This document shows positions 9,857 to 21,992 of a stretch of DNA of 64,000 bases, piece after piece. This stretch comes from Rhodocollybia butyracea (Eukaryota; Basidiomycota; Agaricomycetes; Agaricales; Omphalotaceae). How positions within the stretch are numbered: the stretch's first letter is position 1; each line of letters starts with the position of its first letter. Both the position numbers and the translations under genes were made by a program. Under the pieces are notes generated by a model, which was not told the DNA's origin, did not search any database, and saw only the letters and a program-made list of their open reading frames with translations. The DNA lies in assembly GCA_015501585.1 (NCBI GenBank), contig JADNRY010000027.1, forward strand, positions 310,001-374,000, given 5' to 3'.

Positions 9857-12800
9857 ATGTCTTCTAACTGTATTAGTAGTACCGATAAATTGAATATTGT
9901 TAGCTGCAACTTGGGGGGACGCCTTCAGTCAAATCTTCTTCACTCAGAGTTCTGTGAAATTATTGATAATGTTCACATCGTTGGTGTTCAGGAAACTAAC
10001 CTTTATCCAGATGAAGTCTGGCATACACCTGATAATTTCTCAGTCTTCTCTCAACCATGGCCGACGGAGTACTTCGATGATCCCTGGGGCGGTGTGGCTA
10101 CTTTGGTCCGCTCCGACTTACATGCTTCGCTACATGAAGACTTGTGTGGACCTGATATTGTTACGGTGGAAGTAGAAGGCATACTTTTCATCAACGCGTA
10201 CATCCTCTCTCCGCACACCTCTTCCGATTGGTCCCAGTGGACCGATACTCACCCATGGGATGCCTTCAAGGAGATCTGTACTTTGGCCACCAACCTTGAC
10301 AAACCTTTCTTCATTATGGGAGACCTTAATGCACGGACAGAATCGTGTTGCCCAAACAATGCACATCCAACTCAGATATCTCCAGACACCCACTGCACCT
10401 CACGGGGCACGCAACTACTAGCTCTCTGCAATGACCTCAACCTGACCATCTTAAATGGTTCAGAGGGCATTCCAGGCTCACACTCTCGCTGGACCTCATT
10501 CCAAAAACGTGATAACACATATGCTACATCAGTTATCGATTATGGCATTTGTTCAGCACGCAGCACCGCGAACATTGCTTCGTTTGACGTATCTAATAGA
10601 ACGAAGTGGTCTGACCATGCACTACTATCCTTACAGATTCTGCTACCACGACATACACTTCCCCACCTCCATTGACCAACAGGAATCGTCCAGAATTTGT
10701 ATTACTGTTGGTCACGCATCTAGACCACCTTCTTGATAACGTCCTTCACACATCTCCTCCAGAGGCCAGTGACGAGCTAGGGAAGTTGTACGGGTGGTGT
10801 ATCCTTGACCCCGTACAGACAAAAAATCAGGGGTTGAAGGTATTTGCTGATGGATCTGCAAGGAATAATGGGCGAGAAGGTGCCTCAGCTGGGGCAGGAA
10901 TCTATGTCGGTCCAGGCCACTCATTCAACATCGCAGCACGGGTAACGGGAAACCCCACTAACAATTGGGCGGAGCTCTATTCCATACTAATGATCCTACA
11001 GAAGTCACCTTTACACCGTATACTGGATATCTTCACCGACTCCACTTATACGATACACTCCATTGTACACTGGGCAGTTCACAACGCTAAGTGTGGCTGG
11101 GTATGTATCAATGGTGACCTTCTCAAAGTTATCATCAGCTGGATTGCGGCTCGTTCAGCTCCCATCTACTTTCATCACGTTAAGGGTCATTCAGGAAATA
11201 AACATAACGATGCAGCAGATACGCTAGCCAAACAGGGCACAGAGCTCCCATTACCCGCCCCTTTCACTGCCACCAACTATTACCATATCCCTACCCCTAT
11301 CCCTTTCACAGTTCCTCTCGGATACCCTAAAGTGGATACAGATCTCCCGGAAGACCCTATTCCTCACAAGGAAAAACCATCTGGCCAGAACTCATTCCAC
11401 CCCAACCACCGCCACCGGTCATTTAAGCGACATTTACAGGATGACATCCTACAGCATCTCGTTGAAAGCTCCTTGGACTCAGGAGCTTTTTGGAAGCTAT
11501 ACAAGCGTCTTTGCTACCCGGGAAACGCTCCTACCTTAGTGTCTTTGTCAGGTCTCGTTCAGTGCTTTGTACCACGGATGAATCCACCTCAGGACATTCC
11601 TCAGCCTATGCAAGATCGTCTCGTTCACGAATGCAAGCTGTGTGAAAGGACCAACCTGTCAAAACCCTCCATCTTTCCATTGTTGAATGAGAGACTCACT
11701 GTCTATGATGTTGAGCGGGCCAAGGCACACCTCACTCTATCCAAACCTTCTCGAGCAACAGGTGTCGATGGCTCATCCTATTCATGGATACTCGACCTAG
11801 ACAATGAAATCTTATGTGATCTCCTTAATGCTTGTGTTGATGCGGGTGAGGTTCCTACAGCTTGGCTAACCACTCTGATTAGAGCGGTTCGAAAGCGAGG
11901 CATGCACGACTTCACTAATCCAAATGAATACCGTGCTGTGGGACTAGAGAGCTGTATCTTGAAGTTTTTGACTCTCATCATCCACATGAAGCTCTCGGAT
12001 GCAGCGGAAACCGCAGGCATCATTCCACCGTCCAGAATGGCTTCCGTGAACACCACCGGACTAATAACAATGTCTTTGTCCTACGAACTTTGATTGACGA
12101 TACAAGGTCAAGAGGAGAGACACTGTATGTTGCCTTTGTTGACATCTCGAACGCTTTCCCATCTACCAACCAACATCGTCTGTGGAATAAGATGTATGAT
12201 TATGGCTTGACCGGTCGTTACTTTGACTGGCTCAAGACCTTGTATGAACAAATGTCATACACCATAGTCAACGATGGTGAACTCTCAGACAGCTTTCATG
12301 CTCTCTGCGGTGTTCTGATGGGCGACCCTGCATCTCCAACTCTTTGGAACTTGTTCCTATCGTCTCTAGAGCTCATACCGGACCCAGACGATGCTAATCT
12401 CTGTGGCATCGCAATTTCGCATTTGGAACATGCGGATGACATTGCCATCATCTCCAGAACAGCTCATGGCCTACAAAGACACCTACGCGAGCTCGAATCC
12501 TGGTGTACCGACAACTTCCTGAAACTCGATGCAAAGAAATCTGTCATTATGATCTTTGGACCTCTCCCTAATCCACTTCCTATTCTCTTCCTTGCGAACT
12601 CTCCTCTTCAAGTTAAACAGTCCTGGCCCTATGTTGGTGTATGGCTACAGTCTTCATCGCGAGACATATTTGCTGCACACTACAAGAAAAAGATAGAAGC
12701 AGCGGTTGGATCAGCAAGAAATGTATTTGGGTGTGAACGCTTAGTTGGCAGATCTCGGATGCCCCCTCATATTGCTCGCCTCCTTTACCTTGCCCTCATT

Positions 12801-13142
12801 GATTGCCACCTGACTCATGGTTGTGATGTTGCCGTGGACGTGGATCCACTGTTAATGGTTTCACTATATAAAATCCAAATTCTTTGCCTTCGCCGCATGC
12901 TGGGCCTTCCTCACAACTCGGTAATCTCTCCTCTCTTTACTGAACTGGATCTTCTACCTCTCCGTACCCGTCAACTACAACTTAATCTCAAGTTCCTTTC
13001 TTACCTCATTTCATCACCTCATTCTAGCCTTGTCGCCCTTGCATTACAGGCAAACAGTAGTCTGCGTTCCAATGGCAAACCGTGCTGGCTCATGGACATC
13101 GACTGGGCTCTGTCCAATTTACCTGGCTCTCATGATTGTTGA
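9857..13142 (+). pseudogene. LINE 1 ORF2: endonuclease, RNase H, reverse transcriptase (in that order)
   Basis: First ATG at 9857 (MSSNCISSTDK); an earlier non-ATG frame start exists. The exonuclease-endonuclease-phosphatase domain shows VQETN, FIMGDLNAR, VIDYG and SDHALLS. RNase H follows at about 10835-11260 with all acidic residues visible: FADGSARNNG, NNWAELYS, IFTDSTYTI, KGHSGNKHNDAAD. RT comes after it (about 11700-12560): FVDISNAFPS (motif A), GDPASPTLWNL (motif B), EHADDIAII (motif C). Frameshifts near 10660 and 12045 and a stop at 13142 caused by the LTR insertion break the frame. The order EN-RNH-RT differs from the common EN-RT-RNH. Confidence 0.85.
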
Positions 13143-14665
13143 GAGGTCTAAACTGGGGTGAACTTAGAAATGGCTTACACAACCACACCAAACACACACA
13201 CAACTTATTACTCAGTTCGGGTTTTTAGTTCAGCCAAATAATATATATTTTAAACTTCAATCTATTCAAGTGCTTCCTTGCTACACTGAGTGTTATTTCA
13301 CTAAGTGCCTTCCCTTTCAAAGTACAGACTTATTTAAGCTGATCCCCAAGCTCTGAGCTGTCAAACAAATACTATTCCTAAGTCCCTTGGTAAAATCACA
13401 AATTAACACAAGTCACAACTGACCAGAGGGTGTCCCTATAACTCAGACAGAGCTCTGACTGCAGCCTAACTGTGGTTTGAAAATAATATTCAAAGTCCTT
13501 TCTAAGTCTTTGTCTTAACTTCTCTGCACTCAGTTCACACTGAATCTCTTTCTGTCTCTTTACTCAAGTTCAATTGCTTGTCAATTTCTCTCTGTAAATC
13601 CCAGTCTTTATATCAATTCAATCTTTTAGTAGTAGCCTGATAAGGAGCTGCTACACCTGGTGGGGGTAAGAAAGAATGCTTTTCTCTTCATTTCCTTGTC
13701 TTTTTATACTCCTAGGTCCTGAAATTTTCTTAATTAAGGTACCATGGGTTGGTAAGACTCTCTTGGCTTGCCAAGAGCCAAGAAGATAAATCTCATGTTG
13801 CCCTTGTTAGCCATAACTGAGCTTATAAGTGTTCTCCTGGTTCCTACACTGTCCCCAGGGCTCTATATCATTGTCTCATGGGTCCTCTACCCATATTACA
13901 CCTTTTCTACACCTTTTATTTAATAAGTAACGGAGGGGAGGGAAGAACGATGCATTCCCGATGAGTGGTTCGACTCTGATGCGCTTTAAGCGCCGGGCGG
14001 TCCGTCCGTCCCGCGGTTCAAGTTTGCGGCGTCGTTCCGTATCTCCCCTTTTCTCTTCTCCTCCCGGGTCCTACCGGGTACTTGTATACATGTGGACCGT
14101 CCCGTAGGTCGGTCCGAATAAATTTTATTATAGGCACGTCGCTAGGACGCGCCCCGCCTTTCTTTTACTGCCGGCGCCGGGCCACTTTGATCCCCGGCGC
14201 CTAATTCATCACTAATCGTCTAGTTTCTCTCTGTAGTTCGTTCCAGGGAACCAGTGCTTCGATTCTCTTACTTTAAACGGATATGGGTTCGCATTATGCT
14301 TGCCCTCATTCGTCTCTCTTCATCTATTTTAATCCTGTCTTGTATATCCCTGTATAGGACTTTTTGTAGTAGGTAGTATTAATTGAATAGACTTTAGATC
14401 TGGCAAGCCTAAATCAATCTAGGTAAATCAATTTGATTGATTTTGAGCTTGTGGGTCAACGATGCATCCTTGCACAGTAATGTAGCCTCTTAAAACATAG
14501 TGTATCTCCCTTCAAATGGGTTTCTACATACTAGATACCTGAAGTGGACCTTCAAAGTATCTAATACATAACGTACCCTAGGTAGTGACGTGACGTGTTT
14601 CACGGGGTCTTTTAAATAATGACATTTCGCTTGAATTTCGGCGTGTCATTGTCTTCCTGCTCTCA
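13137..14665 (-). mobile_element. Gypsy-type 3' LTR plus partial interior, inserted in LINE 1
   Basis: 13137-13910 reads on the - strand as an LTR: starts TGTAATATGGGTAGAGGACC, has a TATAAAAAG box near 13700 and ends CTCTCAACA. A purine-rich tract (AAAAGGTGTAGAAAAGG) lies just before it, as for a 3' LTR. 13911-14665 is the remaining interior; I see no readable coding domain there, and it has GC-rich segments (13980-14200). The LINE frame resumes at about 14666: left codons TCT-CAT-GAT join TTA-TCT-CCT in phase. A clean target duplication is not visible, so the far end is probably deleted. Confidence 0.65.
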
Positions 14666-15297
14666 CAGATTTATCTCCTGTGCGAGTCAAATCCATTATT
14701 ACAAACATCGGAATCATTACTTGCCACCAGCTTGACGATGATCTGAATTCAATGAGCAAACTTCGCCTCTTGAGTAATTGCCTTGAACCACAGGAACACG
14801 GACCACCTGTAGCCTTTTCAATCCACCTTCGTCATTACCTTGTACAGGTGAAAAACTTTCAACACAGGCACTCCTTGACATGGCTTCTATGTGGCTCTCT
14901 AGCTCCTGGCCTATTCCGGGCGACTCCAGGTAAATGTACACTTAGCGAGGGCCAATTACCGACACACGTTGCTTGTCACCATTGTCAGGCGCCGTTCGAA
15001 ACACCCGAACATGTTTTCCTGCAATGCGCTGCTATTCCGGCACTTGTCCATCTACGTGCTCATTTTCGTGTTTCGGCTACATCTTTCCTTCCCGACCCTG
15101 TCCCTCACAGCCAGCTCAGTGATGGTGACGCCCTACGTTACCTCAAACAACATATCTTCTCATGGCTGGGAGTGGCCTCGACAGCGAAATTCATTCACAA
15201 GGCAATTCAGATTTGGTCATCCTCTACTACGGGTATTCATGTAGTCTATGGTTCAGAAGGTGAAGAGGGAGATTCGGACATTAGCGATTTCGACTAA
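14666..15297 (+). pseudogene. LINE 1 ORF2 C-terminus with zinc knuckle
   Basis: Continuation of ORF2 after the LTR insertion: LSPVRVKSIITNIGIITCHQ, then an arginine/leucine-rich stretch and CHHCQAPFETPEHVFLQC, a C-x2-C-x8-H-x4-C knuckle found near the end of LINE ORF2 proteins. The tail is acidic (GSEGEEGDSDISDFD). It ends at a normal stop and is followed by the 3' UTR. Confidence 0.8.
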
Positions 15298-15893
15298 CAC
15301 TCCTGTACGTTACTTTTGTTCTCACATGACGCTCTTAGGTGTTGGTGCGCTGGTCTCGTTGCCAGTCGCGTGGGATTTGGCGACCAGTGTCTACGAGGAG
15401 AACGCTGGAAGCTGTCCAAGTCCAGCAAGAGCCTGCGTGGCCACAGTGCGGTTACGCCTGTACGGGGACTTGGTTTTGCCCTGACACCGCTCCTCTCGCT
15501 ATCTGAGCGAAATGTGGTTCATCGTGATGTAACTTATATAAGTATGTAAAAGCTAGCTTCATCTTTCGATGACGCCTTGCTACCATCCCTGCGTTGGCCT
15601 CGTAGTCTACCTTCTCTACGGGAGTCGAGCTCGCTGCCTGCGCTGGCGTAGGGACCGGCTGTTTCCCTTGCGGGACCACTTCAGCTTAGGCTGTTGGGGC
15701 CGTGTAATCCATAATCCATATACAATATATAATCATATAGCAACCACCACCATCGATTTTTCTAGATTGATTTAACGGCCGCCACGATACTATATCTGCC
15801 TCAGAAAACTCATACTCATTAACTCTAATGAATACTATTTTCACCATATGGCACCTGAAACATTCTGAGACACGACCAGCCTTCACTTACAAA

Positions 15894-17463
15894 ATGGCCA
15901 AAACTATTCAAGAACTCATTGAGGACGCTGTTAACACAAACAGAGGACGAGAGCGGTATGTACCTCATGCCCAATCGCAAGGCACAAGCACGTCATCTGG
16001 CACGACTGGTAACCCACCTTCTGCTATGCCTCTTCCTCCTCCCGCTCCTTCATCTGACCGGTCTTTGGCCATGCAGTCCTCTGCGTTGTTCTCGCATCAT
16101 GAATCAGGTGCCGACACCGAAACACAACCGGAAACCGCTTCTAGTACCTCTCAGAACATTACCACTGTCGGTTCCTCAGGAAAAGCTTTGAAAAAGCCGG
16201 CTTCTGCCGAGTCCTCCACTGCCAGGCCCTCACAAAAGACACCAATGAAGACTGTCTCTTCCCAGTCCTCTTTCAACCTTCCCTCGCTGCACTACCCACC
16301 AAACTCGAGGCTCATTCCAAACACCATGGGCACCAAGGAATCCGCTACCGCCGCCAGATATTGTTGTGATAGCAATGATCTTCGCCTCGAGGGTATGCTT
16401 AGGACGGAAACAGCAGCCACAAGGGAACACATCCAAAACCTCAGAGACAGCCTCCAACAGCACAAGGACAGCCACCAGAGCGCTCACCACAATCTCGTAC
16501 AGGACAACCTGGTCACTCACGAGGATGTCAATGACCTGCAGAAGCGGGTACATGATCTGGAGAGTACTAGAGGATCTTACAATTTTGTTTATCACCGCCT
16601 GGATCAGTTGGAACAATGCATTCCGGACCCAAGCCAACCTCCTCTCACATATGTCCATACAAGCCGAGCGATATCTCCTCCAGCTCCTCTGGGACATTCG
16701 GCCTCTACTGACCATCTTCCCTCCCACTCATCAGACATTTTTAGTGATGTGGACTTGTCGGAAATGGGACTGGAGCCTCCTCACTACCAGTCGACGCCGC
16801 CATCCCATGGCTTCTCCCAGTGGCTTTGCCTCACCGACTGCCTCCTCCTCTGCCATCTGGTCGCCAATGGCTTCAATCGCTCTACAAATGCAGATGGAAG
16901 TTAATTCGTCTCTTCTGCAATGCCTTGGATCTATTCCGCCTTGGAACATGAGCCCTAGCGCCTCTACTAGTGACATCATTGCAACGGACCAAGACTACAA
17001 TATGTCTCCACCGCCACAGTTTGCAACCCCCAACCATACCTTGTCGCCGAACTCCACACCTCTGGTGGACCGTATTTCCCAATGGCCAGCGACACCATCA
17101 CCAATTCCAGAATGACCACCTAAACATCGAAAGACTGGCACATCTGCATCTCGATCGCCTATCATACACTACGGCATACCAGGATCTGTAGTACGTGTTT
17201 CGACCAAAAGTACAATATTCCACAAGAACGGTAGAGCACTCCGTGCCTTCTTCCAGACCTGGTTTGTGAGACTTGACAATGCGGCTACTCCCCTGACATT
17301 CCCATACCACATTGCGCATATGGGACGCGCGTGACACCAAGTATGCCTTTTCTTCAGTAGCCCAGCCCAGGCAGGACTATTTGTCGATGCTTGGAATCGT
17401 CATCATGCACTTATTGTCAATAACGCCGCCTTCAACGTCGCTCTCCAACCAGCCTCTGAATGA
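15894..17463 (+). pseudogene. LINE 2 ORF1, decayed
   Basis: Start MAKTIQELIEDAVNTNRGRE by alignment to LINE 1; an upstream in-frame ATG at 15828 lies in the 5' UTR. Coiled-coil region conserved (REHIQNLRDSLQQHKDSHQ). It is frameshifted near 16800, at the same place as in LINE 1. The RRM-like end contains TGA stops at about 17113 (after SPIPE) and near 17332, where LINE 1 has Arg codons. Not functional. Confidence 0.8.
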
Positions 17464-17517
17464 TGGTTAGGGGTGGGGAAGACTGAGATTGACTGCATAC
17501 CCTCTCCTCACCATGTT

Positions 17518-20037
17518 ATGTCTTCTAACTGTATTAGTACTACCGATAAATTGAATATTGTTAGCTGCAACTTTGGGGGACGCCTTCAGTCAAATCTTCT
17601 TCACTCCATCAGGAAAAGCCATTTTTGCCTAGGTGACCCCAGAGTGGCCTAAAGCAAACTAGGTGACCTATGAATCCTATGGCATCCTAGGAATTTGGGC
17701 TCATCCCTTGCCAGTCAAGGCTCTTGAGGATTCCCTAGGCAAGCCTAGGTTTGCCCAGGTGCTCCTGGGGAACACCTGGGGAACACCTGGGCAAACCTGG
17801 GCAAACCTAGGCTTGCCCTGGGTTTGCCTAGGGAATCCTCAAGAGCCTTGACTGGCAAGGGACGAGCCCAAATTCCTAGGATGCCATAGGATTCATAGGT
17901 CACCTAGTTTGCTTTAGGCCACTCTGGGGTCACCTAGGCAAAAACGGCTTTTCCTGATGTCAGACTTCTGTGAAATTCTTGACAATGTTCACATTGTTGG
18001 TGTGCAGGAAACTAACCTTTACCCAGACGAGATCTGGCATGCACCGGAGAATTTCTCAGTTTTCTCTCAACCGAGGCCGACGGACTACTTCGACGATCCT
18101 TGGGGCAGTGTGGCTACGTTGGTCCGCTCTGACTTACATGCTACACTACATGAGGACCTATGCGGTCCAGATATTGTTACAGTGGAAGTACAAGGCATAC
18201 TCTTTATCAACACATACATCCTCTCTCCGAATACCTCTTCTGATTGGTCCCAGTGGACCGATACTCACCCATGGGATGCCTTCAAGGAGATCTGTACATT
18301 GGCAACTAACCTTAACAAGCCTTTCTTCATTATGGGAGACCTTAATGCACAAACGGAATCACGCCGCCCTAACAACACACATCCAACTCGGATATCTCCA
18401 GATACTCACTGCACCTCACAGGGAACGCAACTACTAGCTCTCTGCAACGATCTCAACCTCACCATTTTGAATGGTTCACAGGAGATTCCTGGCTCACACT
18501 CTTGCTGGACCTCGTTCCAAAAATGCGATACCACATACGCTACATTGGTTATCGACTATGGCATTTGTTCAGCACGCAGCACTGCCAACATTGCTTTGTT
18601 TGACGTATCCGAGCGAACAAAGTGGTCTGGCCATGCACTATTATCCTTACAGATTCTGCTGCCACAACATACACTTTCCCCACCTCCTTTGATCAATGGG
18701 AAACGTCCGGAATTTGTATTACCGTTGGTCACACATCTAGACCACCTTCTCGATAACGTCCTTCACACATCCCCTCCAGAGACCAGTGATGAGCTAGGGA
18801 AGCTGTATGGATGGGGTAACATTGACCCCTTACAAACAAGAAATCAGGGGTTGAAGGTATTTGCCGATGGATCAGCAACAAATAATGGGCGCAAATATGC
18901 TTCAGCAGGGGCAGGGATCTATGTTGGTCCAGGTCATTCATTCAACATGGCAACGCGGGTGACGTGCGGAACTATACTCAGTGCTACTGATTTTACAGAA
19001 GGCTCCGTTGCATTGTATACTGGATATATTCACTGATTCCACTTATACAATACACTCTGTTGTACACTGGTCTGTTTGTAATGCTAAGTGTGGCTGGGTG
19101 TGTGCCAATGGTGACCTCCTTAAAGTCATCATGACCTGGATCGCAGCGCGCTCAGCTTCTATCTACTTCCATCATGTTAAGGGGCATTCAGGCAACAAAC
19201 ATAACAATGCCGCAGATGCACTGGCAAAACATGGCACAGAGCTCCCACTACCTGCTGCTTTCTCTGCTACGGACTACTACCATATTCCTGCTCCCATCCC
19301 ATTCTCAATTCCACTTGGCCACCCAAAAGTCGATACAGATCTCCCAGAAGAGCCGGTCCCTCACAAGCAGAAACCAACTCACCAAGACACATTCTACCCT
19401 AATCATTGTCACCGGTCCTTGAACTTCAGCTGCAGGATGGCATCTTACATCGCCTTGTTCAATGCTTGTCTGACTCGGGAGCGTTTTGGAGGCTATACAA
19501 ATGCATTCGCTACCCGGGGAATGCTCCCACCTTGGTGTCCTTGTCGAGCCTTGTTGAATGTTTCATACCAAGGATGAACCCTCCACAGAATATTCCTCAG
19601 TCCTTACAGGACCGTCTCACGCAGGAATGTGAGCTATGTGAAAGGACTAAACGGTCGAAACCATCCTTCTTTCCAGCACTGAATGAGAGACTTATGGTTT
19701 ATGATATTGAACGGGCCAAGGCTCACCTCACTCGATCCAATCCATCGCGGGCTACAGGCATCGATGGCTCATCCTACTCATGGATACTAGATCTAGACAA
19801 CGACATCCTATGTGATCTCCTTAACGCTTGCGTGGATGCAGGCGAGGTACCAACAGCATGGCTAACCACGCTCATTAGAGCAGTTCAAAAGCGAGGCTTG
19901 TGCAACTTCACCAATCTGAACGAATACCATGCTGTGGGCCTGGAGAGCTGTATTTTAAAGTTTCTGACTCTCATTATCCACAGGAAACTTTCGGATGCAG
20001 CCGAAGCTGTAGGCATTATTCCTCCTTCCCAGAATGG
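17518..20037 (+). pseudogene. LINE 2 ORF2: endonuclease and RNase H fused, RT start, broken
   Basis: The endonuclease start (MSSNCISTTDKLNIVSCN) precedes the foldback element and resumes at 17961. From there to 19036 a single frame runs without a break through the endonuclease (FIMGDLNAQ, LVIDYG) into RNase H (FADGSATNNG). This copy therefore shows directly that the two domains belong to one protein. A frameshift near 18965 follows. RNase H continues (IFTDSTYTI, KGHSGNKHNNAAD), a further shift occurs near 19420, and the pre-RT region runs to IIPPSQNG at 20037. Confidence 0.8.
17607..17960. mobile_element. Foldback (palindromic) element, copy 1
   Basis: Nearly the whole 354 bases form one inverted repeat. 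Ends: CATCAGGAAAAGC... and its complement ...GCTTTTCCTGATG. Comparison with LINE 1 gives the empty site CTTCACTCAGA, leaving TC on both sides (17605-17606 and 17961-17962), so the duplication appears to be 2 bases. A second copy in the opposite orientation is at 41768-42140. There is no coding capacity. It interrupts the endonuclease domain of LINE 2. Confidence 0.85.
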
Positions 20038-20769
20038 TATGCAAAGTGGGTCCGGTTACCACCCAACGAAGTCCCTCCTGAGATTCAGGATGATTCAAAG
20101 TACTTTCCTTACTTCAAGGACTGTGTTGGTGCTATTGATGGATCCCATTTTCATGCCCATGTCAGTGCTGATGCTATGCCACGCTTCCGGAATCGCAAAG
20201 GATGGATCTCACAGAATGTCCTGGTTGCCTGCTTGTTTTCCCTGGTGTTTTGCTACATACTCAGTGGATGGGAAGGTAGTGCTGGAGATGGTCGCATTTT
20301 TGAGGATGCACGCCGCACAACCTTGTGAATACCTGGAGGAAAATATATGCTGGGTGATGCAGGTTTCCCCACCTGTGATGCCCTGCTTGTTCCATATCGT
20401 GGTGTGCGGTATCACCTCAAAGAGTGGGAACAGGCAAATTTACGGTACAGTGCCTATCTTGTCTTATCATATTTTATAATCATATCTTGGTTTAGCCCCC
20501 GTAACTACAAGGAACTGTTCAATCTTCGGCATGCAAAGTTGCCCAATGCCATTGAGCGTATCTTTGGGATATCCAAACGCAGATTCAAAATGCTTAATGC
20601 CCCTACAGAATACCCATTTCCAATCCAAGCAAAAATAGTACCTGCATTGGGTGCCATTCACAACTTCATACGTATCAATGATCCTGGAGACTATGCATAT
20701 CATATGCGAAGCACAACTGCAGAGAGGCAAATTGTACAAGCCATGGAGGATGAAGGCTATGTGGGATGA
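20038..20769 (+). pseudogene. Harbinger DDE transposase, N-terminus missing
   Basis: Exons 20038-20444 and 20496-20769 with a 51-base GT-AG intron. Motifs: FKDCVGAIDGSHF (first Asp), GWEGSAGDGRIFEDA (second Asp region), KYMLGDAGFPTC, LVPYRGVRYHL, and after the intron NYKELFNLRH, NAIERIFGISKRRFK (Glu region) and ALGAIHNFIR. An in-frame TGA at 20326-20328 lies between the second Asp and the IPGGKYMLGDAG block, so the copy is inactive as well as truncated. Role when intact: cut-and-paste transposition in the nucleus. Confidence 0.8.
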
Positions 20770-20803
20770 TTATGTAGCATACACAAGTTAGATATCTATA
20801 AAA

Positions 20804-21992
20804 TTACTGAGCAAGCTGCAAATCATAGATTGTTCGGCAAGTTGCATTGTCTTTCACAGAAAGAATGAGGTCAGCAAAACCAGAGTCTTTCTGAGCCATG
20901 ATCATCAGCTTGGCCCTATCCATCGTCGAAAGCCCTGCCTCTTTCTCCAATACAGTAATGGCCTTTGTCAATCGTGACTGATCAGACTGACCCTCATTTG
21001 CAAAAACAGCAGCCATGTCTCCAATTGCACGAGACATCTCAGAAATAGCCCCACAAGTCGAAGATCGACCTGTCCTGTCACGGCGAGAGCGCTTAGTAGT
21101 TGCCAATGCTAATTCATGGGCCGAGACTTTGCGCTTAAGAGGAAATATCATGAGAAGATGATTACAGCTGACAATATTGATATGCGTACCTTGGTAGTAG
21201 ACAAGGGAGCACGCACAGGTGTGGCAACCTCTATTTCTTCTTTGGTTGTAATTTTTTCTTCCTCGTCATCGGCCTTGCTTGTTGACTCGCCGGAATCGTT
21301 ACCGCCATTGGAGCTGTCAGTGTCATTGGTGGGAGTTGTCTGTTGCCCGGGATGAAATGCAGCCTTGCCAGTGGCAAGAGCTCCATTGAGAAGTTCATCC
21401 ATCTCCTCATACAAATCCCAAGTCATGTTGCGATATTTTGCATACTTGGGATTTGCCTAAAAAGTAATGTAAGCGATGAATACATATGTAAGAAAATCAG
21501 CACCCACCTGTAAGTAAGTATCCCATTGCTCGTCACTGGCTTGAACACGGTTATTCTCGGAATCCCAGCCCCAGCCAGAAATAGAGGCCAGTGTTTTGAG
21601 ATTGTTGTATTTGATTTTGAGCTTTCGGAACGACAGAACAATTTTATACGATGCAAGCATACATACATGGCCCAATGGTCTCGTAAACTCTTGGCTGTCT
21701 TTGCCACCCCTCTACTCTGCAGCACACTATCATTAAGTGCCTTGACTACAGCATTGATAGCGGGTTCACGCCAACCACCGTTGTCAGTCGCATGGCCTTC
21801 GTCCTTCTGTTCCATCAAAGTATCCACCATGATCCTATCATCATCAGCAGAGAATACAGCGCGCTTTGGAGGTGGTTTGGTGTCGGTTGTATTTTTTGGT
21901 TTTGATGGCTTTTTAGTGATAGAAGTGGGATTATGATTTTCCTTGTTTGTATTCGAGGTGTCTTCAGGCAACTGGATCTCTGAAGTAGCCAT
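20804..21992 (-). CDS. Myb/SANT-like accessory protein of Harbinger element
   Basis: Four exons on the - strand: 21663-21992, 21508-21621, 21190-21456, 20804-21133. Introns of 41, 51 and 56 bases; all joins are in phase. Start chosen at MATSEIQ (21992); an upstream in-frame ATG at 22046 adds 18 residues. Order: Lys/Pro-rich N-terminus, Myb/SANT-like DNA-binding domain (FSADDDRIMVDTLMEQ, GGWREPAINAVVKALN, KTAKSLRDHW), then KIKYNNLKTLASISGWGWD and WDTYLQANPKYAKYRNMTW, an acidic Ser-rich linker and a C-terminal helical region (SRLTKAITVLEKEAGL, KAKLMIMAQKD-like). Such proteins help Harbinger transposases bind DNA and reach the nucleus. The frame is intact, so it might still be expressed. Confidence 0.75.

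Larger units (their letters stand above)
8043..15741 (+). mobile_element. LINE 1 (Tad-like non-LTR retrotransposon), interrupted
   Basis: The 5' UTR starts near 8043 (AACCGCCACCATCGATTT), shared with LINE 2 at 15742. ORF1 (8220-9802) encodes a nucleocapsid-like protein, ORF2 (9857-15297) endonuclease, RNase H, RT and a zinc knuckle. The 3' UTR runs to about 15715-15741 and its last ~165 bases recur at 25233-25400. A gypsy LTR fragment (13137-14665) splits ORF2. One-base deletions relative to LINE 2 lie near 10660 and 12045. The end is A/T-rich (AATCCATAATCCATATAC) rather than poly-A. LINE 2 follows directly. Confidence 0.85.
15742..20037 (+). mobile_element. LINE 2, second copy of the same family, 3' truncated
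   Basis: Begins with the same 5' UTR (AACCACCACCATCGATTTTT) directly after the 3' end of LINE 1, so the two lie head to tail. It can be aligned with LINE 1 through ORF1 and ORF2 until 20037 (CCTTCCCAGAATGG), in front of RT motif A. There it meets Harbinger transposase sequence. It carries a foldback element at 17607-17960. Several Arg codons have become TGA compared with LINE 1. Confidence 0.85.
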
